Shown: positions 6,925-11,971 of the stretch, piece after piece
Layout of the letters: each line of letters opens with the position of its first letter
Numbering within the stretch: the first letter of the stretch is position 1
Assembly (NCBI GenBank): GCA_910587875.1
Contig: CAJUOD010000060.1
Span: forward strand, 1 to 17,300
DNA from: an uncultured Oscillibacter sp.
GTDB lineage: Bacteria; Bacillota; Clostridia; Oscillospirales; Oscillospiraceae
Direction of reading: 5' to 3'
Length of the DNA stretch: 17,300 nt
Translations under genes and position numbers: made by a program
Notes under the pieces: model-generated
What the model saw: only the letters and a program-made list of their open reading frames with translations
What the model was told of the DNA's origin: nothing
Database searches by the model: none

Positions 6925-7653
6925 TCCGGCGCGGAACAGGGCCCAAAGCAGACCGTAGACCACCGGCTGGTGAAGCATATAGATGAGGAGAGAATGGCGG
7001 CCCATGGCCGTCACCAGGGGAACCGGGCGGATCTCCCTGGTCTCCTCCGGCCGGAGGCGGAAGAGAAACCACCCCGTCAGGAAGAGAAAGCCCCAGGGAA
7101 GGAGGGAAAAATAGTCTGTGGAGAAGAAGTCCGCCGGGGGGAAACCCAGCAGGGCGGTGGCGTGGTCCCGGTACAGCCCTGCCGGAAGGGCGGCGATACG
7201 CAGCCCCTCAAAGCCCAAAAATCCGGCGTTCACGTCCCGGGTCAAAAGGAACAGCAGGAAGCTCCCCGCCGCCCCCGCCTGGGCGGGGGCGCGTTCCAGC
7301 ATCGGGGCCAGGGGAATCAGCAGCAGGGAGGAGGCCCCCAGCAGGGTCAGCACGCCGCAGAAGACCAGATTCCCGGGCATGAAAAACCAGGTGACGGCGG
7401 TGATCAGCGCTCCGCAGAGGAAGACCGTCAGCCCCCGGCGGAGCTGACGGCGGCCCAGGGCCCAGCAGTACCCGGAGAGAAGGATAAAGGTCCAACAGAT
7501 GCTCTGCTGCCAGATGTGGGCGGCGAAGCCGTGATACCAGGGCCAGTCCGCGCCGAACATGTAGACCATATCCCAGCTGGCGTGATAGAGGATCATACTG
7601 ACCAGGGCGAGGCCCCGGATGGTGTCCAGGACCTGATAGCGGCGGCGTTCCAA
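6922..7653 (-). CDS. DUF1624/HGSNAT-like membrane acyltransferase-family protein (243 aa)
   Basis: A multi-pass membrane protein of the heparan-alpha-glucosaminide N-acetyltransferase-like (DUF1624) family. The N-terminus RYQVLDTIRGLALVSMILYH (5-24) has the conserved Arg and His; several hydrophobic segments follow, ending with SLLIYMLHQPVVYGLL near the C-terminus. Such proteins transfer acyl groups to sugars across the membrane, but this one's substrate is unknown. The start is TTG at 7653: AAAGGAGG lies 7 nt upstream and no ATG fits as well. A terminator at 7682-7708 separates it from proS; the GTPase gene begins 38 bp beyond its stop, so it is probably co-transcribed with that gene. Confidence 0.85.
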   Translation of the reverse strand: MERRRYQVLDTIRGLALVSMILYHASWDMVYMFGADWPWYHGFAAHIWQQSICWTFILLSGYCWALGRRQLRRGLTVFLCGALITAVTWFFMPGNLVFCGVLTLLGASSLLLIPLAPMLERAPAQAGAAGSFLLFLLTRDVNAGFLGFEGLRIAALPAGLYRDHATALLGFPPADFFSTDYFSLLPWGFLFLTGWFLFRLRPEETREIRPVPLVTAMGRHSLLIYMLHQPVVYGLLWALFRAG

Positions 7654-7681
7654 GGCGGGGCCTCCTTTCCGGCGGTTTGTG

Positions 7682-7708
7682 AAAAAGGGGGAGCGCCGCT
7701 CCCCCTTT
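7682..7708 (-). terminator. Intrinsic terminator after proS
   Basis: An 11-bp stem (7684-7694 with 7698-7708, 3-nt loop) rich in G/C is followed by five T residues on the minus strand. It lies 9 nt past the proS stop and about 30 nt before the acyltransferase start, so downstream genes may depend on read-through or on a promoter not recognised here. Confidence 0.8.
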
Positions 7709-7717
7709 CAGGTCTCG

Positions 7718-9157
7718 TTAATAAGCCACGCCCCAATAGATGTCGGTGGTGCACTTCTTGCCGCACACGGGGCAGACGCCCTCCGTGCCGCTCTGCTGCA
7801 GGGGCATGCAGCGGGAGCTGACCCCGGCACGCTCCTTCATGGCAAGCTCACACTCCAGGGAGCCGCACCACTTGGACCGCAGGAAGCCGCCCTTGCCCTC
7901 GGCAATGGCCTTGGCCTCCTCCGGGGTGGAGATGTCGAAGGTGTTGTCCTCCCGGTTTTTCAGAGCCATGGCGTACATGTTGTCGTGGACCGCGTCCAGG
8001 AGCTTTTTGACGGTCTCCTCCAGGTCCGCCAGGGGCACGGTCACCTTCTCCCCGGTATCCCGGCGGGCGACGACGCACTGCTCCTTCTCCATGTCCTTGG
8101 GGCCGATCTCCACCCGCAGGGGCACGCCCTTCATCTCGTACTCGGCGAACTTCCAGCCGGGGGAGTTGTCGGAGTCGTCCATCTTGGAGCGGACGCCCGC
8201 GGCCTTCAGCCGGTCCCGGAGGGAGGCGGCGGCGTCCAGCACGCCGGGCTTGTGCTGGGCCACGGGAATGACCACCGCCTGGATGGGGGCCACCCGGGGG
8301 GGCAGCACCAACCCGTTGTCGTCTCCGTGGGTCATGATGATGCCGCCGATCATCCGGGTGGACACGCCCCAGCTGGTCTGGTGGGGGTGGTGGAGCTGGT
8401 TGTCCTTCCCGGTGTAGGTGATGTCGAAGGCCTTGGCGAAGCCGTCCCCGAAGTAGTGGCTGGTGCCCGCCTGGAGGGCCTTGTGGTCGTGCATCATGCA
8501 CTCCACGGTGTAGGTCTCCTCGGCGCCCTTGAATTTCTCCTTGTCCGTCTTCCGGCCCCGGAGAACGGGCATGGCCAGGAAGTTCTCCATGAAGTCCGCG
8601 TAGACGTTCAGCATGCGCATGGTCTCCTCCCGGGCCTCGGCCTCGTCCACGTGCATGGTGTGGCCCTCCTGCCAGAGGAACTCCCGGTGGCGCAGGAAGG
8701 GCCGGGAGGTCTTCTCCCAGCGGAGGACGCTGCACCACTGGTTGTAGAGCTTCGGGAGGTCCCGCCAGGAGTGGATGATGTTGGCGTAGTGCTCGCAGAA
8801 GAGGGTCTCGGAGGTAGGGCGGACGCAGAGCTTATCCTCCAGCTTTTCGCTGCCGCCCAGGGTGATCCAGGCGCACTCGGGGGCAAAGCCCTCCACGTGG
8901 TCCTTCTCCTTCTGGAGGAGGGACTCGGGGATCAGCACAGGGAGATAGACGTTTTCATGCCCCGTCTCCTTGAAGCGGCGGTCCAGCTCATTCTGGATGT
9001 TCTCCCAGATGGCGTAGCCGTAGGGCCGGTAGATGAACATGCCCTTGACGGAGGTGTAGTCGATGAGCTCCGCTTTCTTGCAGACGTCCGTGTACCACTG
9101 GGCGAAGTCCGCGTCCCGGGCGGTGATGGCGTCTACCTGTCTTTTATCCGTAGCCAT
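7718..9157 (-). CDS. proS: Proline--tRNA ligase, short archaeal/eukaryotic-type (479 aa)
   Basis: Charges tRNA-Pro with proline in the cytoplasm. The class II core shows motif 2 in RWEKTSRPFLRHREFLWQEG and motif 3 in GGIIMTHGDDNGLVLPPR with PIQAVVIP at the anticodon-binding domain. The C-terminus has the extra domain ending in the conserved tyrosine (IYWGVAY) and zinc-binding cysteines (KWCGSLEC and CPVCGKKC), which mark the ProS type 3 form without the INS editing insertion. Length is typical of that group. The start ATG at 9157 has AGGAAAGGAA upstream, and a strong promoter lies at 9204-9232. No T-box leader is seen in the roughly 40-nt leader. Confidence 0.97.
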   Translation of the reverse strand: MATDKRQVDAITARDADFAQWYTDVCKKAELIDYTSVKGMFIYRPYGYAIWENIQNELDRRFKETGHENVYLPVLIPESLLQKEKDHVEGFAPECAWITLGGSEKLEDKLCVRPTSETLFCEHYANIIHSWRDLPKLYNQWCSVLRWEKTSRPFLRHREFLWQEGHTMHVDEAEAREETMRMLNVYADFMENFLAMPVLRGRKTDKEKFKGAEETYTVECMMHDHKALQAGTSHYFGDGFAKAFDITYTGKDNQLHHPHQTSWGVSTRMIGGIIMTHGDDNGLVLPPRVAPIQAVVIPVAQHKPGVLDAAASLRDRLKAAGVRSKMDDSDNSPGWKFAEYEMKGVPLRVEIGPKDMEKEQCVVARRDTGEKVTVPLADLEETVKKLLDAVHDNMYAMALKNREDNTFDISTPEEAKAIAEGKGGFLRSKWCGSLECELAMKERAGVSSRCMPLQQSGTEGVCPVCGKKCTTDIYWGVAY

Positions 9158-9203
9158 AGCGTTTTCGTTCCTTTCCTGTTTGAGGTTCCAAAATAACTAC
9201 ATT

Positions 9204-9232
9204 ATTTTATCCGCCCCAGGCGGGATTGTCAA
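9204..9232 (-). promoter_or_regulatory. Strong SigA-type promoter for proS
   Basis: TTGACA (9232-9227) and TAAAAT (9209-9204) are 17 bp apart on the minus strand. The transcript start would be near 9197, giving about 40 nt of leader. Confidence 0.85.
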
Positions 9233-9273
9233 CGGGTTTCCATGGATTTTACCCATTCAGGCCCACACACGGG

Positions 9274-9302
9274 TTGCATTTCCCGGAAGGGTATGATAGG
9301 AT
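9274..9302 (+). promoter_or_regulatory. Candidate promoter for the small membrane peptide
   Basis: TTGCAT (9274-9279), 17-bp spacer, then an extended -10 TGA-TAGGAT (9294-9302). Matches are moderate. It would give a leader of about 85 nt containing the hairpin at 9344-9367. Confidence 0.4.
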
Positions 9303-9343
9303 AATTCCAGCGCTGAAAAACGGCGGATGGCCGGCCTCCTTGA

Positions 9344-9367
9344 CAGGGGGCAGCTTCTTGCCCCCTG
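9344..9367 (+). promoter_or_regulatory. Leader hairpin upstream of the peptide gene, possible translation switch
   Basis: CAGGGGGCA (9344-9352) pairs perfectly with TGCCCCCTG (9359-9367). The 3' arm (GCCCCC, 9360-9365) can instead pair with the G-run of the ribosome binding site (about 9379-9385), so two exclusive folds could hide or expose the site. This resembles the translational control common in type I toxin mRNAs; it is a prediction only. Confidence 0.5.
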
Positions 9368-9392
9368 ATCCTTTGAAAGGGGGGCTGCCCAT

Positions 9393-9479
9393 ATGATTAC
9401 ATATTCGGAACTCTTCCAGTTCTGTCTGGTCATCATTGGACTTTGCGGCCTGTTCATTCAGGTATACAAAAAGAAGTAA
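9393..9479 (+). CDS. Small holin-like/type I toxin-like membrane peptide (28 aa)
   Basis: The peptide begins MITYSELFQFC, has one hydrophobic stretch (about 8-23) and ends QVYKKK. This plan (short Tyr/Glu N-terminus, one membrane helix, Lys-rich tail) matches small putative holin-like toxins found as multiple copies in Firmicutes genomes. GAAAGGGGGG lies 8 nt before the ATG. The stop codon is inside the stem of the terminator at 9475-9514, and a strong opposing promoter (9564-9592) makes an RNA complementary to its 3' end. The layout resembles type I toxin-antitoxin loci such as txpA/ratA. Toxicity is inferred, and the family assignment rests on pattern only. Confidence 0.8.
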   Translation: MITYSELFQFCLVIIGLCGLFIQVYKKK

Positions 9480-9557
9480 CCGCCCAGCCTGCAAGCACGC
9501 GGTTACTCCTTTTTAAGTAACTGTCCGGGCCGGCCGTCTGCCGACAGCGCCCTTCCT
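9468..9557 (-). ncRNA. Predicted antisense RNA (antitoxin candidate), about 90 nt
   Basis: Transcription from the promoter at 9564-9592 should start near 9557 and stop at the bidirectional hairpin 9475-9507, whose minus-strand tail is TCTTTTT (encoded by the peptide's Lys codons). The RNA would overlap the last codons and the 3' untranslated part of the peptide mRNA. No open frame with a ribosome binding site is seen in it. Confidence 0.65.
9475..9514. terminator. Bidirectional terminator shared by peptide mRNA and antisense RNA
   Basis: AGTAACCGC (9475-9483) and GCGGTTACT (9499-9507) form a perfect 9-bp stem with a 15-nt loop. The plus strand continues CCTTTTT and the minus strand TCTTTTT. 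The peptide stop codon lies in the left arm. Confidence 0.75.
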
Positions 9558-9563
9558 ATTTTC

Positions 9564-9592
9564 AGTATACCCAAGCGCTCCGGAGTTGTCAA
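9564..9592 (-). promoter_or_regulatory. Strong promoter for the antisense RNA
   Basis: TTGACA (9592-9587), 17-bp spacer, TATACT (9569-9564) on the minus strand. The repressor gene to the right ends at 9618, upstream of this promoter, so it cannot be its target; it points at the 28-residue peptide gene. Confidence 0.85.
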
Positions 9593-9613
9593 GAGGCTCC
9601 GGGGCGCTTTTTT
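9574..9613 (+). terminator. Plus-strand terminator overlapping the antisense promoter
   Basis: A 12-bp stem (9574-9585 with 9597-9608, one G-U pair) is followed by TTTTTT on the plus strand. The -35 box of the antisense promoter sits in its loop. It would stop read-through from the peptide gene before it enters the repressor gene antisense. Confidence 0.7.
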
Positions 9614-9617
9614 GCCC

Positions 9618-10367
9618 TCACCGCCCCGGCAGGGGGAAGGCGCGCATAATGACCCGCCCAAAGCAGGCCAGGGCCCGTCCGCCGGCGGCGGTGAGCACCA
9701 CGTCCGCGTCCGCCCGGGCCCGGTTCAGGGAGAAAAGGTACACAATACCCGCCGGATCCCTGTAATACTGCTTGCAGAGGATATCCCCGTCCACATAGAA
9801 GACGCCCACGTCCCCCGCCTTCAGGGGGTCCCGGTTCACGTAGACCACGGACCCGTCGGAGATAAAGGGGGCCATGGAGTCCCCCTGGATCCGCACGCCG
9901 AACTCCGCCGCCGGGGGCACGTCTCCCGTGACGGGGATGAGGTCGTAGTCCTCCCCGAAGGCCGGGGCGGCGTACCCGGCGGCGGCGGGGGAGCGGTACA
10001 GGGGAATCATCCGGGGCTCCGGGGCCCCGGGCACGGCCTCCGCCTCGTCCCGATAGGCGCACAGCGCCTCCACCATGGTCCGCACCGTCTCCCGCCCCAG
10101 GGCGGACAGCCCCCGGTACCCCTCCAGCAGCCTCTGCTCCTTCTCGCTTAAGTCCCGCTTGTTGTACTGGAAGCTGTCCTGAAACAGCGTGTTGGGGTCC
10201 ACCTCCAGGGAGTCGAACAGCCGCAGCATGATCTCCTCCTTGGGAAAGCTGACCCCCGTCTCGTAATTCCCCACCGCGGAAGGGGAAACCCCCAATAAAG
10301 CGGCCAGCTCGGCCCGGGTCATATCCAGCTCCCCCCGCCGGACCCGCATCCTCTCGCCAAACGACAT
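9618..10367 (-). CDS. XRE-family repressor with S24 (LexA/CI-like) autoprotease domain (249 aa)
   Basis: An N-terminal helix-turn-helix (about 5-60, with AELAALLGVSPSAVGNYETG) is followed by a linker and an S24 peptidase domain: candidate cleavage bond Ala130-Gly131, catalytic Ser164 in GDSMAPF and Lys199 in ILCKQYY. These proteins repress transcription and cleave themselves when RecA is activated; CI-like and stress regulators share this plan. It is not standard LexA, which has a winged helix. The ATG at 10367 is chosen because AAAGGGGGG lies about 5 nt upstream; an ATG nine codons earlier lies before that site. Palindromes at 10427-10445 and 10493-10503 are likely operators, suggesting autoregulation. 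No phage genes are nearby. Confidence 0.93.
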   Translation of the reverse strand: MSFGERMRVRRGELDMTRAELAALLGVSPSAVGNYETGVSFPKEEIMLRLFDSLEVDPNTLFQDSFQYNKRDLSEKEQRLLEGYRGLSALGRETVRTMVEALCAYRDEAEAVPGAPEPRMIPLYRSPAAAGYAAPAFGEDYDLIPVTGDVPPAAEFGVRIQGDSMAPFISDGSVVYVNRDPLKAGDVGVFYVDGDILCKQYYRDPAGIVYLFSLNRARADADVVLTAAGGRALACFGRVIMRAFPLPGR

Positions 10368-10392
10368 CCCCGACCCCCCTTTCCTTCCCCTC

Positions 10393-10421
10393 ATCTTACC
10401 AGTTCGTCAAAGCCCTGTCAA
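10393..10421 (-). promoter_or_regulatory. Promoter of the XRE-S24 repressor gene
   Basis: TTGACA (10421-10416), 17-bp spacer, TAAGAT (10398-10393) on the minus strand. The perfect palindrome at 10427-10445 begins 6 bp upstream of the -35 box. Confidence 0.85.
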
Positions 10422-10426
10422 TCTTT

Positions 10427-10445
10427 TTTACAAGAATCTTGTAAA
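10427..10445. promoter_or_regulatory. Operator 1: perfect 9-1-9 palindrome
   Basis: TTTACAAGA-A-TCTTGTAAA is a perfect palindrome centred on 10436, with core CAAG-N3-CTTG. It lies between the repressor promoter and a divergent promoter, the usual place for a CI/XRE operator. Confidence 0.75.
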
Positions 10446-10452
10446 TCCCCCC

Positions 10453-10481
10453 TTGACATTCTAGAACATATGTGCTATTTT
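10453..10481 (+). promoter_or_regulatory. Divergent promoter with a LexA-like box in the spacer
   Basis: TTGACA (10453-10458), 17-bp spacer, extended -10 TGC-TATTTT (10473-10481). The spacer holds AGAACATATGTGCT (10464-10477), a near-palindrome resembling the GAAC-N4-GTTC box bound by Gram-positive LexA. No coding frame follows on the plus strand before the tRNA genes. Confidence 0.6.
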
Positions 10482-10492
10482 AAATTCACCGC

Positions 10493-10503
10493 CAAGTTTC
10501 TTG
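10493..10503. promoter_or_regulatory. Operator 2: CAAG-TTT-CTTG
   Basis: This shares the CAAG-N3-CTTG core and the CTTGTAA half with operator 1. Its centre (10498) is 62 bp from that of operator 1, close to six helical turns, and the two sites flank the divergent promoter. Confidence 0.55.
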
Positions 10504-10535
10504 TAATTTCCACTCTCCCGTCCCTCGTCCCCCGT

Positions 10536-10576
10536 AAAAAAATCAGCCGTGAACCCAGCATAGCGGTTCACGGCTG
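10536..10576 (-). terminator. Second terminator downstream of the tRNA genes
   Basis: A perfect 12-bp stem (10544-10555 with 10565-10576, 9-nt loop) is followed by a 7-T run on the minus strand (10542-10536). It acts as a backup behind the terminator at 10607-10646. Confidence 0.8.
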
Positions 10577-10606
10577 AAAGCGAGGGAAAAGCCCGTCCGG
10601 CGCATG

Positions 10607-10646
10607 AAAAAAGCCCTAAGGCTTTTTTCATCGCCTTAGGGCTTTT
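10607..10646 (-). terminator. First terminator of the tRNA operon, with competing folds
   Basis: A perfect 14-bp stem (10609-10622 with 10633-10646) is followed by T residues on the minus strand. Two other perfect pairings compete: 10604-10615 with 10620-10631 (12 bp), and 10584-10594 with 10639-10649 (11 bp). On the plus strand the same stem is followed by TTTT, so it could also end an RNA from the divergent promoter. Confidence 0.8.
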
Positions 10647-10653
10647 CCCGAGC

Positions 10654-10738
10654 TGGTGGGGGAAGGTGGATTCGAACCACCGAAGTCAGTGACAACAGAT
10701 TTACAGTCTGCCCCATTTGACCGCTCTGGAATTCCCCC
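10654..10738 (-). tRNA. tRNA-Tyr (GTA)
   Basis: The acceptor stem GGGGGAA pairs with TTCCCCC, the anticodon loop CTGTAAA gives GTA, the long variable arm is of class II type, the T arm has GGTTCGAATCC, and CCA is encoded (10654-10656). It is 85 nt long including CCA and lies 28 nt downstream of tRNA-Thr in the same transcript. Confidence 0.97.
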
Positions 10739-10766
10739 CTATTCAATTGCGGCGTTGGAAAGAAGG

Positions 10767-10842
10767 TGGAGCTGGTGGACGGACTCGAACCCCCGGCCTG
10801 CTGATTACAAATCAGCTGCTCTACCAACTGAGCTACACCAGC
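10767..10842 (-). tRNA. tRNA-Thr (TGT)
   Basis: The acceptor stem GCTGGTG pairs with CACCAGC, the D arm is TAGCTCAGTTGGTAGAGCA, the anticodon loop TTTGTAA gives TGT, the T arm is GGGGGTTCGAGTCC, and CCA is encoded (10767-10769). It is 76 nt long and is the first gene of the tRNA pair. Confidence 0.97.
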
Positions 10843-10861
10843 AGTTCCAACAGCATTGCTT

Positions 10862-10890
10862 ATTCTAGCAGACGGCTTTCCGTTTGTCAA
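10862..10890 (-). promoter_or_regulatory. Promoter of the tRNA-Thr/tRNA-Tyr operon
   Basis: TTGACA (10890-10885), 17-bp spacer, TAGAAT (10867-10862) on the minus strand; the transcript would start about 13 nt before mature tRNA-Thr. Confidence 0.85.
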
Positions 10891-10937
10891 CTAAAATTTT
10901 TCCGTTTTTCACGGTTTTTTCAAAGGAGAGGATTTCC

Positions 10938-11120
10938 ATGAAAACCACCCTGCGCCGCCCCGGAGCCCTGCGCTGCACGCTGTGCGGCCGGGAGATCCTC
11001 CGGGGCGAGGAATACTGGGCCTGCAACGGCCACCTGTCCTGCGGGACATGCTTTCCGGACCTGGCCCGGCGGGAGCTGGCCCCCTGCCGGGAGATCCGGG
11101 GAAGGGAGGCCCGCCTATGA
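10938..11120 (+). CDS. Small zinc-binding-type Cys-rich protein (60 aa), unknown function
   Basis: The start ATG has AAAGGAGAGG 7 nt upstream. Cys13 and Cys16 (CTLC) and Cys29, His32, Cys35 and Cys38 (ACNGHLSCGTC) form a C-x2-C-x12-C-x2-H-x2-C-x2-C pattern typical of a small treble-clef or LIM-like zinc module; Tyr26-Trp27 are between the knuckles. Similar small proteins are common in Clostridia and their prophages without known function. The stop overlaps the next start (ATGA), and a sigma region-4-like gene is third in the series, so a role in DNA or transcription control is plausible but not shown. No clear promoter was found for this operon. Confidence 0.8.
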   Translation: MKTTLRRPGALRCTLCGREILRGEEYWACNGHLSCGTCFPDLARRELAPCREIRGREARL

Positions 11121-11350
11121 CCCTTCTGGAAATGTCGGCCTCCTACCGCAGCAGCGCCGCCGCTATCCACGGGCGCATCGTGGAGCTGCGGGGCCTGGAG
11201 CGGGCCCAGGCGGACCCGGAGGCGGCCTTCCGCCTCCGCCGCCGCATCGACGAGCTGACCCCCCTCTGGCGGGAGGCCCGGGAACTGGCCGCCCTCACCG
11301 CCCACTACTATGACAGGAGCTATCACAAACATGAGAAATACGCGCTATGA
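11117..11350 (+). CDS. Small charged helical protein (77 aa), unknown function
   Basis: The start ATG overlaps the stop of the zinc-type gene (ATGA), with GGGAGG about 5 nt upstream. The protein is rich in Arg, Glu, Ala and Leu, with segments such as IHGRIVELRGLERAQ and FRLRRRIDELTPLWREAREL that should form long amphipathic helices, possibly a coiled coil, followed by a Tyr-rich tail (HYYDRSYHKHEKYAL). No catalytic motif is seen. It overlaps the next gene by 20 nt, so the three are almost surely translated together. It may be an adaptor for its sigma-like neighbour; this is inference. Confidence 0.75.
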   Translation: MTLLEMSASYRSSAAAIHGRIVELRGLERAQADPEAAFRLRRRIDELTPLWREARELAALTAHYYDRSYHKHEKYAL

Positions 11351-11639
11351 AAGCCCCTTCTCCACCCGCGCCAGCGAGTGGATCGGGGATCTGACGGTCT
11401 GGAACCGGGAGCACGCCGCCGACAACTCGGAGCGCCTGGAGCGCCTCCGGCGGAATCTCCGCCAGGCCCGGGAACGGGAGCTCACCCCCCGCCAGCGCCA
11501 GCTGGTGGACCTCTACTACGACCAGGGGATGAACATCCCCCAAATCGCCGAGGAGCTGGGCCTGAACCGCTCCACCGTCTCCCGGACCCTCCGGCGGGCC
11601 AAGGCCCGGCTCTACCGGTGCCTCCGCTATTCCCTGTAA
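11331..11639 (+). CDS. Sigma-70 region 4-like helix-turn-helix protein (102 aa)
   Basis: The C-terminal half, LTPRQRQLVDLYYDQGMNIP followed by QIAEELGLNRSTVSRTLRRA, is a sigma region 4 / LuxR-type helix-turn-helix close to those of small sigma-factor-like proteins; region 2 is absent, so it is not a complete sigma factor. The N-terminal half is charged and helical with a Trp pair (about residues 15 and 22). AGGAGC lies 10 nt before the ATG at 11331; the in-frame ATG seven codons upstream has no ribosome binding site. It is the last gene of the mini-operon, with a terminator 45 nt beyond. Likely DNA-binding; its target is unknown. Confidence 0.85.
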   Translation: MRNTRYESPFSTRASEWIGDLTVWNREHAADNSERLERLRRNLRQARERELTPRQRQLVDLYYDQGMNIPQIAEELGLNRSTVSRTLRRAKARLYRCLRYSL

Positions 11640-11683
11640 GCGCTCAGCGGAAATGACCCCGAAACGGGAAGGAAGAGAGCTAC

Positions 11684-11716
11684 GAGAGGAACCCAGGAGG
11701 GGTTCCTTTCGTCTTT
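11684..11716 (+). terminator. Terminator of the three-gene mini-operon
   Basis: An 11-bp stem (11684-11694 with 11700-11710, one G-U pair, 5-nt loop) is followed by GTCTTT on the plus strand. The T-tract is weak. Confidence 0.6.
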
Positions 11717-11723
11717 AATTAAA

Positions 11724-11755
11724 AGTTTTTCAGAGTTTTTTAACTCTGAAAAACT
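11724..11755. repeat. Perfect 14-bp AT-rich inverted repeat
   Basis: Bases 11724-11737 pair exactly with 11742-11755 around a 4-T loop. It adjoins a second perfect hairpin at 11758-11793. The two form an unexplained pair in the 332-bp gap between the mini-operon and the YitT gene. Confidence 0.6.
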
Positions 11756-11757
11756 TG

Positions 11758-11793
11758 CTCCGCTTGGCGAAAAGGTTTTTTCGCCAAGCGGAG
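11758..11793. repeat. Perfect 16-bp inverted repeat
   Basis: Bases 11758-11773 (CTCCGCTTGGCGAAAA) pair exactly with 11778-11793 around a 4-nt loop. There is no T-tract after it on the plus strand. It probably belongs to a dispersed palindromic element. Confidence 0.6.
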
Positions 11794-11839
11794 TCCAGGA
11801 TTTTCCTGCCGTTTCGTCCATTCTGTCCCGCTTTTCCTC

Positions 11840-11868
11840 TTGCGGTTTTCCACGGAAGCGGATATAAT
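11840..11868 (+). promoter_or_regulatory. Promoter of the YitT-family gene
   Basis: TTGCGG (11840-11845), 17-bp spacer, consensus TATAAT (11863-11868). It would give a leader of about 95 nt with a small GC-rich hairpin (CCCCGCC/GGCGGGG) ahead of the ribosome binding site. Confidence 0.75.
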
Positions 11869-11971
11869 CAAAGCCAGCATCCAAAGAGACGGGCCAACGA
11901 ATCCAACACCGTCCCCGCCCAGCGGCGGGGCGGGCGGGTGAGGCCGGCGCCGCCGGACCGGGAGGAACGAC

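Noticed and set aside
6884..7072. N-terminal extension of the GTPase
   Set aside because: It lies inside the acyltransferase gene, is Pro/Gly-rich, and the internal ATG at 6883 has a perfect AGGAGG and begins the conserved GTPase fold.
7679..9196. Long plus-strand open frame (505 codons) opposite proS
   Set aside because: A mirror of a clear proline-tRNA ligase gene; the protein is His/Val/Leu-rich and meaningless.
9158..9203. T-box riboswitch upstream of proS
   Set aside because: The promoter lies only about 40 nt before the start, leaving no space for a T-box, and no T-box motif is seen.
10368..10394. Upstream ATG of the XRE-S24 gene
   Set aside because: Nine codons earlier, overlaps the predicted -10 box and precedes the only good ribosome binding site.
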